NCBI GenBank assembly: GCA_963734635.1
Contig: CAVTIA010000014.1
Coordinates: 806,001-870,000, forward strand
Source: DATCJA01 sp963734635
GTDB taxonomy: Bacteria; Acidobacteriota; Vicinamibacteria; Vicinamibacterales; UBA2999
DNA length: 64,000 bases
Direction of reading: 5' to 3'
Both the position numbers and the translations under genes were made by a program. The notes beneath the pieces were generated by a model. That model made no database searches and was not told the DNA's origin. It worked only from the letters and a program-made list of their open reading frames with translations. Below, in pieces: positions 18,468-28,884 of this stretch. The stretch's first letter is position 1; each line of letters opens with the position of its first letter.

Positions 18468-21400
18468 ATGAGCCGGTTCCTGAGGGGATTCTCCGCGGTC
18501 GCGCTGACACTGCTTCTCACCACGACGATGGCCTGGGCACAGGCCACCGCCGCGCTGAATGGCCGCGTCACCGACGAGAGCGGCGCGGTGCTGCCCGGCG
18601 TCACCGTCACCGTGACGCAGACGGACACCGGTTTCACCCGTACGGTCGTCACAACCGACGACGGCACCTACGTGATGCCAAACCTGCCGATCGGCCCGTA
18701 TCGGCTGGAGGTGACGCTGCAGGGGTTCCGCACCTACGTGCAACGCGGCATCGTGCTGCAGGTGGCGGCCACGCCGACGATCAATGCGGTGCTCGTGGTC
18801 GGCAGCCTCGAGGAGACCGTCACGGTCGAAGCGGCCGCGCCGCTCGTCGACGTGCGCAGCGCCGGCATCAGCGAGGTGGTCGAGCAGGAGCGGATTCTCG
18901 AGCTGCCGCTCCAGGGACGCCAGGTCACCGACCTGATCGTGCTCGCGGGCGCCGCAGTGCAGACAGGAACGCCGCCGTCCCACCACTTCGTCGGCGGCGT
19001 GCGTGTGGCCGTGGCCGGCGGTCAGGACCTTCGGCGTGGCGTACCTGCTCGACGGCGCCATGCACAACGACCCGCAGAGCAGCGGCGGCATGCCGCTGCC
19101 GTTCCCGGATGCGCTGCAGGAGTTCCGCGTCGCGACGAGCGGCCTGTCGGCCGACAACGGCATGCGCTCCGGGGCGTCGGTCAACGCGGTGACGAAGTCG
19201 GGCACCAACAACTTCCACGGCAACCTGTTCGAGTTCCTCCGGGACAAGCGGTTCAACGCGACCAACCGGTTTGCGCCGATCGGGCCGGACGGCAAGCGGA
19301 AGGACGACGGGCTGACGCGCAACCAGTTCGGCGGGACGCTCGGCGGGCCGATCGTGCGCGACAGGCTGTTCTTCTTCGGCGGCTATCAGGGCACGTACGC
19401 TGCGTCAGGCGCCGAACGACAACGCTGGCTTACGTGCCGACGGCGGCGATGCTGGCCGGCGACTTCACGGCGTTCGCCTCGCCGGCCTGCAACAGCGGCC
19501 GGCAGATCGCGCTGCGGGCGCCGTTCGTGAACAACCGGATCGATCCGGCGCTCTTCAGTCCGGCGGCGGTGAACCTTGCCAGACGGCTCCCGGCCACGAC
19601 CGATCCGTGCGGCGAACATCGGTTCCCGACTGGCGGGCCGGGGGCCGAGCGCAACGAGGGACAGATCGTGACCAAGATCGACTACCAGCGGAACGCCAAC
19701 CACTCGCTCTTCGGCCGCTACATGGTGACGATCCACAAGCAGGGCGTGCCCGTTCGTCGACAACCATGCTCGACGGCGCATGCACCAGGCCAGCGTCGGC
19801 CTGGACAACCTGGCGCACGTCGGCGGCGTTCGGCGATACGCGCGTGCTCGGCGCGAACACGGTCAACGCGTTTCGCGTCACCTTCAATCGCACGAGCGTC
19901 GACCGCTACAACGCAGCCGGCGCGTCGAGCCGTCCGACCTGGGCATCAAGGCGTTCAGCTACGAGCCGCATCGCATGAACGTCGATCGTGACGGCGGGTT
20001 CAGCTCTCGGGCACCCGAGCGCCGGCTACGGCCTCACCGACACCGATACCTACCAGGTCAGCAACGATCTCACGCTGGTGCGCGGCGAACCATCAGCTCG
20101 GCGTTCGGCGCGAACGTGGCGTACTGGAGCACGTACATCGAGACCTGCGCGCGGTGCGGCGGGCAATGGGATTTCAACGGCCAGGTGACCGGCCTCGGGC
20201 TGGCCGACTTTCTCCTGGGACGAGTGGCCACCATGGAGCACGGCGGGCCGGGCGGCGCGGATCCCGCGCAGTGGTACCTCGGCCTGTATCGCCCAGGACT
20301 CCTGGCGCGCGACGAGCCGGCTGACGCTCAACGCCGGTCTTCGCTGGGAGCCGTTCTTCGGCCAGCAGATCGTACAGGGAGCGCTTCGGCATCCCGATCT
20401 GGAGCTGGGACAACTTCAGGCAGCGGCGTCAAGAGCACGCAGTTCGTCAACGCGCCGCCCGGCTTCCTCTACGCGGGCGACTCCGGGCTTTCCGCCCGGG
20501 CGCTCGGGCATGCAACCGGCAGTGGTGGAACCTCTCGCCGCGCGCCGGCGTCGGCCTGGGACGTGACCGGCGACGGCCGCACGGCGGTGCGCGCGTCGTA
20601 CGGGCTCGGCGTACGACTTCCCGGCCGGCGATTTCCAGTTCCTCCAGACGTCGGCGCCGCCGTTCGGCAACCGCATGCGCGTCGATTTCCCGCCGGGGGG
20701 ATTCGACGATCCGTACGGACATCGTCGGCGGCGATCCGCATCCGATTGCGACGAGCCGCGACACGGTTTACCCGCCCGGCGGCGCGTTCGGCGTCATGAA
20801 GCCCGGACATCAACTCGCCGCGCGTGCAGTCGTGGAACGTGACGCGTCGAACGGCAGATCGGCGCGGACTGGGGCGTCGCGGTGAGCTATCTGGGCAACT
20901 ACACCGATCGGCTGTGGGACCTGGTGCCGCTCAATCCCGGCGGTGTTCATGGGGCTCGGGCCGTGCACGCTCAACGGCGTTGCGCATCCGGTGTGCAGCA
21001 CGGCGGCCAACACCAACGCGCGGCGGGTGATCTCGCTCGAGAACCCGCGCGTCGGGCGAGCAGATCAGCAACCTCGAGATCTTCGACGACTTCGGCTCGC
21101 TCGACGTATCGCGGCCTGCGGCTGTCGGCCACGCGCCGCTCCGCGAGTCGGCGTCAGCATCAGCGGCGAACTACACGTGGTCCTACTGCTTCGGCCACAC
21201 GGATGATCGACGGAATCAGAACCAGTTCGCGTCGGGCCCGACCAAGCCGGACGACCTGAAATTCGATCGCGGCAACTGCACGCAGAACCGGACCCACATC
21301 GGCAACCTGACGCTGGGCTACCAGACGCCGCAGTTTGCGGGCCGCGCGCTGCGGATCCTCGCTTCCGACTGGCGCGTGTCGGGCATCTTCAGCGCGAGCT

Positions 21401-21822
21401 CGGGGGCGTGGCTGACGGTGATCACCGGCCGCGACACCGCGCTGAACGGCCAGGTGAACCAGCGCGTCAATCAGGTCAGCGACGACGTTTACGGGGTGAA
21501 GACGCTCGACTCGTACCTGAACCGCGCCGCGTTCGGCGAGCCAGCCCCCGGCGAGTTTGGCAATCACGTCCGCAACAGCATCGCCGGTCCCGGCATGTGG
21601 AACATCGATCTGGCGATCTCGAGGCTGATGGCAACCGCCGGCGGGCGGACCCTCGAGCTGCGCCTCGAGGCGTTCAACCTGACCAACCACTTCAACTGGG
21701 GGCCGCCGACGACCACACCGATATCCGGGGTCGCCAACCTGCTCACCGGGACCTTCGGCCGCATCCTGTCGCAGGCGACGCCGCCGCGGATCATGCAGTT
21801 CGGGATTAAATATGCGTTCTAA
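18468..21822 (+). pseudogene. Oar-type TonB-dependent receptor 2, many frameshifts
   Basis: The full receptor plan is recognisable across the three frames: signal peptide MSRFLRGFSAVAL, QLNGRV-type regulatory domain, FGVAYLLDGAMHNDPQ, GGTLGGPIVRDRLFFFGGYQ, barrel strands and C-terminal MQFGIKYAF. At least 15 single-base indels interrupt it, for example near 19025, 19401, 19420, 19750, 19819, 19931, 19986, 20086, 20099 and 20289; nearly all are insertions. The first 550 and last 600 bases are clean. Amino acid conservation across each break is high, so the damage is either very recent or an assembly artefact. If real, no receptor is made. Confidence 0.8.
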
Positions 21823-21868
21823 GATTTCGCAGATCGTGGCCCGTCGTTCCGAAAGCTAAGGAGGATTC

Positions 21869-24800
21869 ATGTACTTCCTGAGGCATGTCTCTGCAGGCGC
21901 ACTGATTCTTGTGCTCACCAGCAGCGCCGCGTGGGCGCAGGCCACCGCCGAGCTCAACGGTCGGGTCACCGACCAGAGCGGCGGCGTGCTGCCAGGCGTC
22001 ACCGTCACGGTGACACAGACCGACACCGGGTTCTCCCGTTCGGTCGTCACCGACGATAACGGCAACTACGCCATTCCGAACCTCCCGACGGGGCCTTACC
22101 GGCTCGAAGTGATGCTGCAGGGCTTCCGCACGTACGTCCAGACCGGTATCGTGCTGCAAGTCGCCGCAACCCCGACGATCAATGCGGTGCTGTCGGTTGG
22201 GAGCCTCGAGGAGACGGTGTCCGTGGAAGCGGCGGCGCCGCTCGTCGACGTACGCAGCACCGGCATCAGTGAGGTGGTCGAGCAGGAGCGGATCCTCGAG
22301 CTGCCACTCGAGGGCCGCAACCCGGCCGCCCTGATTGCAATGGTCGGCGGTGTCGTGCAGGAAAGACCGAACAACAAGAGCATGCCAGGCTCGCTCTTTA
22401 CGGGCGTGGGCGGAAGCCTGCCCTTCGGCGTGGCGTACCTGCTCGACGGCGCCCCGCACAACAACCCCTACGACAACCTGAACATGCCGCTGCCGTTTCC
22501 CGACGCCCTCCAGGAGTTCCGCGTCGCAACGAGCGGGCTCTCCGCCGACAACGGCGTCCACTCGGGCGGGTCGGTCAACGCGGTGACGAAGTCGGGCACG
22601 AATGTGCTTCATGGAACGCTCTTCGAGTTCCTGCGCGACAAGCGATTCAACGCGAAAGCGGTCTTTGCGCCCATCGATCCCAACACCGGCCGGCGCGTGG
22701 ACGACGGCCTCAAGCGCAATCAGCTCGGCGGCGCGCTGGGCGGTCCGATCCTGACGGACCGTCTGTTCTTCTTCGGTGCCTACCAGGGGACGTTTCAGGA
22801 TGTGACGCCGCCCGACGCGACCACGCGGATCCCGACGCCGGCGATGCTGGCCGGCGACTTCACGGCCTTCGCCTCGCCGGCCTGCAACCGGGGCCAGCAG
22901 ATCACTCTGCGCGCCCCGTTCGTGAACAACCAGATCGATCCGCGCCTGTTCAGCCCGGCGGCGATGGCGATTGCGCGGCAGCTGCCGACGACGACCGATC
23001 CGTGCGGCGACATCCGGTTTTCCGCGCCGCTCAGCTACGACCAGAGCCAGGTCGTCGCGAAGATCGATTACCAGGGGAGCGGCGGGCATTCGATCTTCGG
23101 TCGTTACATGCTGACGTTCGACGAGCAGATCCCGTCGTGGCCCACGTCCGGCAGCGTGCTGACCACGCGGGCGGAGGACAACGCGCAGAAGCACAGCGCG
23201 CATTCGCTGACGCTCGGCGATACGCGCGTCTTCGGCACGGACACGGTGAATGCATTTCGCGTGGCATGGAACCGCAGCCGCGCGCACTATCATCTCGAGC
23301 CGTTCTTCGGCGCCGAAACGCTCGGCATCAACAACTTCTACAATTACGTGCCTGGCATCATCGGCATCGAGATCAGCGGGGGATTCACCACCGCCTCGGG
23401 CGGCTCGGTGCTCTTCCAGGGCGATACGGACGCGTATCAGATCTCCGATGACGTCACACTGGTACGGGGCAACCATCAGCTGGCGCTCGGCGGGCAGGTC
23501 GCGTACTGGACGCACTATACGGTAGACGGCCAGCGCGGCGTCGGTCTCTGGACCTTCGACGGATCGTTGACCGGGCTCGGCATGGCGGACTTCCTGACGG
23601 GCCGATTGGCGCGTCTCGAGCACGCCCGGCCCGGCGTGCTCGACCTGACACAGAAGTACCTCGGCCTCTACGCCCAGGACACCTGGCGCGTCAGCCCGCG
23701 CGTGACGGTCAACGGGGGCGTACGGTGGGAGCCGTTCTTCGGCGCACACATCCAGAACAACGCGATTGCCAACTTCGATTTCGACAGGTTCCGCCAGGGC
23801 GCCACGAGCACGGTCTTTCGCAACGCGCCGGCCGGATTCCTGTATCCCGGCGATCCCGATTTTCCGTCCGGCACGTCGGGTCTGAACAACAAGTGGACCA
23901 ACTTTGCGCCGCGGGTCGGAATGGCGTGGGACGTGACCGGCGACGGCCGGATGGCGGTGCGATCGTCGTACAGCCTCGGCTACGATTTCCAGGGTGCGTC
24001 GTATCTCTTTATCAGCGCGACCGCGCCGCCGTTCGGGGGCCGGCTGCGTGTGACCTCGCTGCCGGGCGGCTTCGACGATCCGTATCGCGATTTCCCCGGC
24101 GGCGCGCCGCATCCGTATCCGGAAACGCCCGGTCCTGATACCCAGTTTCCTGCGTACGGCGCGCTCGCATCGGTTGACCCCGACAACAACTCCACACGCG
24201 TCCAGTCATGGAACGTCATCGTCGAACGGCAGATCGGGCGGCATGGCAGGTAGCCGCAAGCTATCTCGGCAGCTATACGGATCGCATCTGGGCGCAGGCG
24301 CAGCGCAACCCCGGCGTGTTCGTGGCGGGCGCGACGGCGGCGAACCTGAATCAGCGGCGCGTGCTGTCGCTGGAGAACCCGCAGGCGTCGCGGCTCATCG
24401 GATCGCTCGAACGTCATGAGGCCATCGGCACGCAGACCTATCGCGCGCTGCGTCTGTCGACGCAGCGCCGTGCGGCGACCGGCGTGAGCCTGAATGCGAA
24501 CTACACACGTTCCTACTGTGTCGGCAATGTCGCCCAGACCACCTTCTTCACAGGCGGGCAGAGTTTGCAGGATCCCGCCAACCCGGATTGGGATCTCGGC
24601 AACTGCCAGTTCTCCCGGCGTCACATCGCCAACGCGACGGTAACCGTGGCGACGCCGCAATTTGCGAACCGCGGGCTGAATATTCTGGCGTCGGGGTGGA
24701 ATGTGGCGGGCATTCTCACGGCGTCCTCGGGCGCGTGGCTCACCGTGATGACGCTCCGCGACATCGCCGCAACCGGTATCTTGCAGCAGCGTGCCAACCA

Positions 24801-25161
24801 GGTGCTCGACAACCCGTACGGGGACAAGACGCTGAACAACTATCTGAATCGCGCCGCGTTTGCCGACCCGGCACCCGGGCAACTGGGTAACCACATACGC
24901 AACAGCATCGAAGGACCCGCGTACTGGACCATCGATCTGGCGTTGTCGCGTCGGATCCCGCTTGGCGCCGCGCAGAACCTGGAGCTCCGGGTGGAGACGT
25001 TCAATCTGTTGAACCACTTCAATTGGGGCAATCCAGGACCACCGATCGGCGGCGGCGGCAATGCCAATACGGTCAATCTCGACGCCGGCAACTTCGGGCA
25101 GATCCTCACACAGGCGGGGACGCCGCGGATCTTCCAGTTCGGGATCAAATATGCTTTCTGA
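21869..25161 (+). CDS. Oar-type TonB-dependent receptor 3 (one frameshift)
   Basis: About 1,097 residues, the best preserved of the four receptors. Signal peptide MYFLRHVSAGAL ending SAAWA, regulatory domain ELNGRVTDQSGGVLPGV, a plug-like part with FGVAYLLDGAPHNNPYDN, GGALGGPILTDRLFFFGAYQ, barrel, and C-terminal FQFGIKYAF. One base is missing near 24235: the upstream frame ends ERQIGRHGR-stop while the next frame resumes AAWQVAASYLGSYTDR. It lies 46 bases after receptor 2 with AGGAGG before the ATG, a tandem duplication. The ligand is unknown. Confidence 0.88.
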
Positions 25162-25240
25162 ACTGAGAGTGGCTGCGACGAGCCACAGAGACACAGAGCC
25201 ACAGAGACACTGAATCGCGCATGGAATCTCATCGTCGAAG

Positions 25241-25337
25241 TCCGGCTGAAGCCGGACACTTCGTACCAGGTCCGGCTAAAGCCGGACACTACGTACTAAG
25301 GGACAAATCGTACGTAGTGTGCGCCTTTAGGCGGACC
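25241..25337. repeat. CCGGCTAAAGCCGG-type palindromes, two full and one variant
   Basis: Two copies, TCCGGCTGAAGCCGGACACTT and TCCGGCTAAAGCCGGACACTA, lie head to tail, followed by an inverted variant TACGTAGTGTGCGCCTTTAGGCGGACC. The start of the next gene is inside the last copy. Upstream (25161-25220) the spacer holds CACAGAGACACAGAGCCACAG, a small tandem tract also seen near 47385. Confidence 0.85.
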
Positions 25338-26237
25338 ATTCTGATTGCGGTCATCATCTTTTCCGTGCCGAGTCTCTCAGTGTTTGCCCAGACGGACATC
25401 ACCGGCAGATGGCGCCCGCTTGCTCGCAACGAGGATGGGAGCGGGATGACCGGTGATGCGGCGGGTCTTCCGATCAGCCAGGCAGGCCGATGGCGGGCGG
25501 ACAGCTGGTCGCCCGACGAGTTCGACATGGCCGAATGGGTGTGCCGGCCGCATCCATGGGATTTCTCACTCGAAGGCGTTCTCTCGATGCTGCACGTCTG
25601 GTCGGACGTGGACTCCGCAACCCAGAAAGTGATCGCCTATCACGGTCACATCAACCAGCTGGAGCAGGAGACCACGATCTGGATGGATGGACGCCCGCAC
25701 CCTCCGGAACATGCTCCTCACACCTGGAGCGGGTTTTCCACCGGTGAATGGGACGGCGATACGCTCGTCGTAACGACGACGCACGTGAAGGAGAGCTATA
25801 TCAGGCGTGCGGGCTTGATGCGCAGCGATCGATCGACGATCCGGACGCGATGGAGGCGCATCGGCGACCTCCTCCAGGCAACCGTCATCATCTACGATCC
25901 GGTGTATCTGGCGGAACCGTACATCCGTAGCACCATGATGTGGCAACTGGATTCAGCGATGCGCCTGGAGCCGTATCCGTGTGAAGAGGCGTCAGAGACT
26001 GCGGTGCCTCGCGGCACGGTCGCTCATTTCCTTCCCGGCACCAGTCCGCTGCCGGGCCTGGATCCAAAGCTTGCCGACGAGTTCGGCACGCCGCATCAGC
26101 CGCGGCTCGGCGGCCCCGAGACGATGTACCCGGAGTACATCAAGAAGATGAAAGGGATGCCGACGCCGGAAAACAGGGCGCCGCGCGGCTCCACCGAGCG
26201 CGGATCGTCGCAGCCCTTGCTCGAGCCGCCTCGATGA
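25317..26237 (+). CDS. GDTLVV-related secreted protein (FSTGEWDGDTLVV subfamily)
   Basis: 306 residues. The start is uncertain: the frame runs back through the palindromic repeats without an ATG, and GTG 25317 gives a good signal peptide, MCAFRRTILIAVIIFSVPSL, ending FAQ. The mature part opens TDITGRWRPLARNEDGSGMTGD and contains ETTIWMDGRPHPP, the core WSGFSTGEWDGDTLVVTTTHVKESYIRR, IIYDPVYLAEPYIR and the tail ETMYPEYIKKMKGMP. The 50.7 kb gene is a close paralogue over the whole length. Function unknown. A perfect hairpin follows the stop. Confidence 0.82.
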   Translation: MCAFRRTILIAVIIFSVPSLSVFAQTDITGRWRPLARNEDGSGMTGDAAGLPISQAGRWRADSWSPDEFDMAEWVCRPHPWDFSLEGVLSMLHVWSDVDSATQKVIAYHGHINQLEQETTIWMDGRPHPPEHAPHTWSGFSTGEWDGDTLVVTTTHVKESYIRRAGLMRSDRSTIRTRWRRIGDLLQATVIIYDPVYLAEPYIRSTMMWQLDSAMRLEPYPCEEASETAVPRGTVAHFLPGTSPLPGLDPKLADEFGTPHQPRLGGPETMYPEYIKKMKGMPTPENRAPRGSTERGSSQPLLEPPR

Positions 26238-26249
26238 GACGGACAATGT

Positions 26250-26278
26250 GATGATCGATGATCTGATCATCGATCATC
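26250..26278. terminator. Perfect 13-bp hairpin between convergent genes
   Basis: GATGATCGATGAT and its exact complement ATCATCGATCATC are separated by a 3-base loop. The hairpin sits between the stop at 26237 and the converging SMP-30 gene stop at 26294. There is no T-run, so intrinsic termination is only probable. Confidence 0.65.
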
Positions 26279-26293
26279 GATGCGCCGATGGCG

Positions 26294-27262
26294 CTACTTG
26301 GCTCGCTCCTTCGGCCCCTGCGCCAGCATGCCGATCTTCCAGACTGCACCGTCCCCGACGACATAAAGCGTCTTCTTGTCTGGTCCGGCGAACGCGAGAT
26401 TCTGCGGACCGTCCGGGTTGCCAATCGGGATCGTGCCCAGAGGCCGACCCTCCGGGCTGAACACCTGCACGCCTATCGTCGACGTCACATACAGACGGCC
26501 AGCCTCGTCCACCGCGAGGCCATCCGCGCCGCTCCGCAGCCCCCTGTTCGTCATCAGGATGCCTGAGAGCCTGGCGAAGTTTCGCTGGTTGCGCACGCTG
26601 CCGTCTGGTTGCACGTCGAAGGCGACGACGAACGCTCCCAACGTGTTTGCCACGTAGAGCGTTTTTTCGTCGGGACTGAGGATGATGCCGTTGGGGCGCG
26701 CGATGTCGTCGGCGATCTTGACCACCCGACCGTCGGGCCGAATGTAGTAGACCGCCGGTATATCGGTCAGGAATTGCCCCGGGGGCGGATACGTCCCGGG
26801 ATCGGTGAAGTACACGCCCCCCTTCCTGTCGGCGACGAGATCGTTGGGACCGAGAAACGGCTTGCCCTCGAACGTGCTGGCAAGCACGGTCCGCGTCGGC
26901 GTCAACGCGGCGACCTGTCGGGTCGCCGGCAGCACGCCAATCAGGCGCCCCTTCTGATCGAAGGTCAGACCCTGCGATCCGCTCGTGTTCTCCAGGAACG
27001 TCGACCGGTTCCCCTGCGCGTCGATTCTCGTGATGACGCTGGCGGCCTGTTCGGTGAGCAGGAGCGTCCCGTCCGGCGCGGCGATTGGACCCTCGGTTCC
27101 GCGGAGCCCTTTGGCGACTACCTGGACCCGCGTTCCGCCCGCGACCACTCCGGGAATATCGGGCGCGATCGTTTCCGTCGGCGTGAAGGTCTCAGCCCCC
27201 TGGCCAAATGCCGCCGCTGGAAGCCACAACAACGCCGCAACAAGCGTCGTCCGCGATCGCAT
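26294..27262 (-). CDS. SMP-30/gluconolactonase/LRE-like protein, exported
   Basis: 322 residues with a signal peptide ending AAFGQ. Beta-propeller features of the family are seen: GPIAAPDGTLLLTEQ, LTFDQKGRLIGV, GPNDLVADRKGGVYFTDPG, RPNGIILSPDEKTLYVANTLGAFVVAFDV, DGLAVDEAGRLYVTSTIGVQVFSPEG and NLAFAGPDKKTLYVVG. The E at the start of the fold, the N/D in GPNDL, the N in RPNGI and the D in GADGLAVD match usual metal ligands, so lactone hydrolysis is plausible; the substrate is unknown. GGAGGA precedes the ATG. It is convergent with the 25.3 kb gene. Confidence 0.88.
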   Translation of the reverse strand: MRSRTTLVAALLWLPAAAFGQGAETFTPTETIAPDIPGVVAGGTRVQVVAKGLRGTEGPIAAPDGTLLLTEQAASVITRIDAQGNRSTFLENTSGSQGLTFDQKGRLIGVLPATRQVAALTPTRTVLASTFEGKPFLGPNDLVADRKGGVYFTDPGTYPPPGQFLTDIPAVYYIRPDGRVVKIADDIARPNGIILSPDEKTLYVANTLGAFVVAFDVQPDGSVRNQRNFARLSGILMTNRGLRSGADGLAVDEAGRLYVTSTIGVQVFSPEGRPLGTIPIGNPDGPQNLAFAGPDKKTLYVVGDGAVWKIGMLAQGPKERAK

Positions 27263-27310
27263 TGCTTTCCTCCAAACCCACCCTCGAGCGCATCACGCCG
27301 GTTTCAATGT

Positions 27311-27366
27311 TGATCCAATGATCCATTGATCACTATGGATCGATGCCCAGATCATCGATCCATAGA
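27311..27366. repeat. TGATCCA-type tandem/inverted tract
   Basis: TGATCCAATGATCCATTGATC is followed by GATCGATG, GATCATCGATCCATAG. These overlapping words form imperfect hairpins between the SMP-30 start and the stop of the next minus-strand gene. Confidence 0.65.
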
Positions 27367-27380
27367 TGTGCGGATGCGTT

Positions 27381-28227
27381 TTAGTTTGTCGCCGATTTCT
27401 GAACGTCCGCCTCAGTGCAGTTTCCAGTCCTGCAGCGGTCGTTGTCGTCGCAGATGAACTCGAGGAGCTTCCAGTTCGGTTTCAGCTGCATCGCCCACTG
27501 CTCGACCCACGGCTTCTCGAAGATGACGGGATCGTCAATGGTGACGTCGTACGACGCGTTCGTCGCGTCGGTAAAACGCAGCCGTTCCACGACGTGCATC
27601 TTGTCGCTGTGCCACCGCGAGCTTCCGTCCTCAGGGTGGTAGGCATCGAGCAGCCACTCGTTGAGCCCGATCGTGTCGATCACCAGCGTATCGTCTTCCC
27701 ACCAGGCAATCGAGTCGCCCATGTACGTCGGCTCGATGTCGGTGGCGTGCGGCCGGTTCGGCGGGCCAAACGGAATCACACGGAAGAAGTGCATGTACTC
27801 GGTACAGGATGACCAGCTGGGTGGGCGTCTGGATCCACTGCTGCGCGTAGGGCGACGGAATCTGGCGTGTCAACCCATTCGGCAGACACACGGCGGTCGG
27901 GTCGTCAATGCGGACGTTCCCGGAGTACTTCCGGTACAGCAGCTCCTTCGCACCCGGCTTGAGCGGCATATTGGCCTCGGTGTATCGGCGCACCGTGGCG
28001 GTATCCGTGTCCTTGCCCGTGTGAGCGAAGCCGGGACCGGCCCAGATGCCGGTGAAGTCGGGCTTGCCATCGGCGGCGCGCGGAATCCCGGACGATTCGG
28101 GCGCCCCCGGGGCGGCGGCGGTGCACGCCGTCAGAGTCGCGATGGCGATGATGACGAGGGCGACACGCGGCCATCGTGACGCGTGTCGTTCACGCTTCTG
28201 CGTGCTCCCTTCTCGGTTCGTGTTCAC
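27381..28227 (-). CDS. GDTLVV-motif lipoprotein-like protein (one frameshift)
   Basis: About 280 residues. The N-terminal hydrophobic stretch VALVIIAIATLTACTAAAPG ends in a lipobox-like LTAC, so a lipoprotein is likely. Then come GKPDFTGIWAGPGF, MPLKPGAKELLYRK, IQTPTQLVILY, the core YMGDSIAWWEDDTLVIDTIGLNEW, HSDKMHVVERLRF and IDDPVIFEKPWVEQW, ending EFICDDNDRC. A one-base insertion near 27,795 splits it; dropping one C gives LYEYMHFFRVIPFG. The start is unclear: GTG 28227 is the in-frame choice, but it abuts a repeat tract. A DUF6152 gene lies 140 bases upstream on the same strand. Confidence 0.78.
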
Positions 28228-28345
28228 GTTCGGTTCGAAGTTCGAAGTTCGAGGTTCAGGGTTCCGCAACGGTTGGCGCGAACATCGAACCACGGACGTT
28301 GAACCCCGAACCGAACCTGAACACGAACTGAGAACCGAGAAGCCA
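28228..28345. repeat. GGTTC/GAACC tandem and inverted tract
   Basis: GTTCGGTTCGAAGTTCGAAG and GAGGTTCAGGGTTCCG on the left face GAACCCCGAACCGAACCTGAACACG on the right. The tract separates the DUF6152 gene from the downstream GDTLVV gene and could act as an attenuating or RNA-stabilising hairpin; this is inference. Confidence 0.7.
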
Positions 28346-28367
28346 AGAAGTGCGAACGGCATATTTG

Positions 28368-28760
28368 TCAATCCGGCCTGACGTCTTCAGGTGACGCGGT
28401 AAATACGCTACGTCCGTCGGCGAAGGTCACGCGTCCGCCGGACGCGTTGTTCGATCCGTCGCGCGCTCTGAACCCGTCGACCTTGACCATGTCGCCGGCC
28501 TTCATCGCGTCCCTCGGAATGCCCTGTCGCATCAGGAAGCTCGGAGGGGCACCGGAAAATCCCCAGGTCGTGACCTGGCCCCGCGCATCCGTCACGTCGA
28601 CGTAGAACCAGATGTGAGGATTCTTCCATTCGACTTTCCTCACCACTCCGGTCACCGAGACCGGCTTGCTGCGGTCGTACTCGGTCGAGAAGGAGTGATG
28701 GGCGAGAACCGGAGATATCGCCAACGCGGCCAGCGCGATAGCACCTGCCGTTGTCTTCAT
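28368..28760 (-). CDS. DUF6152 family protein, copy 4
   Basis: 130 residues, signal peptide ending ISPVLA, then HHSFSTEYDRSKPVSVTGVVRKVEWKNPHIWFYVDVTD, WGFSGAPPSFLMRQGI and MVKVDGFRARDGSNNASGG. AAGGAG precedes the ATG. It is the first gene of a minus-strand pair with the GDTLVV lipoprotein, matching the order at 15 kb. Confidence 0.88.
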   Translation of the reverse strand: MKTTAGAIALAALAISPVLAHHSFSTEYDRSKPVSVTGVVRKVEWKNPHIWFYVDVTDARGQVTTWGFSGAPPSFLMRQGIPRDAMKAGDMVKVDGFRARDGSNNASGGRVTFADGRSVFTASPEDVRPD

Positions 28761-28828
28761 GGTCGGTCTCCTTGCGCGTTAGTGTCACAACGTAAGCCCG
28801 AAGCGGCGAACGTGTCAACCGGGGTCAG

Positions 28829-28884
28829 GTCCGGCTAAAGCCGGACACTACGTACACAGGTTCACTCCGTACACAGGTTTACGT
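28829..28884. repeat. CCGGCTAAAGCCGG palindrome with ACGTACACAGG tail
   Basis: One TCCGGCTAAAGCCGGACACTA copy is followed by two ACACAGGTT(T/C)AC words. It lies between the DUF6152 start and the end of the CBM9 gene; the last bases touch the CBM9 stop. Confidence 0.8.

Noticed and set aside
21806..24112. 768-codon open frame on the minus strand opposite receptor 3
   Set aside because: Low-complexity Arg-rich product typical of the antisense frame of GC-rich coding DNA; the plus-strand frame encodes a recognisable receptor.
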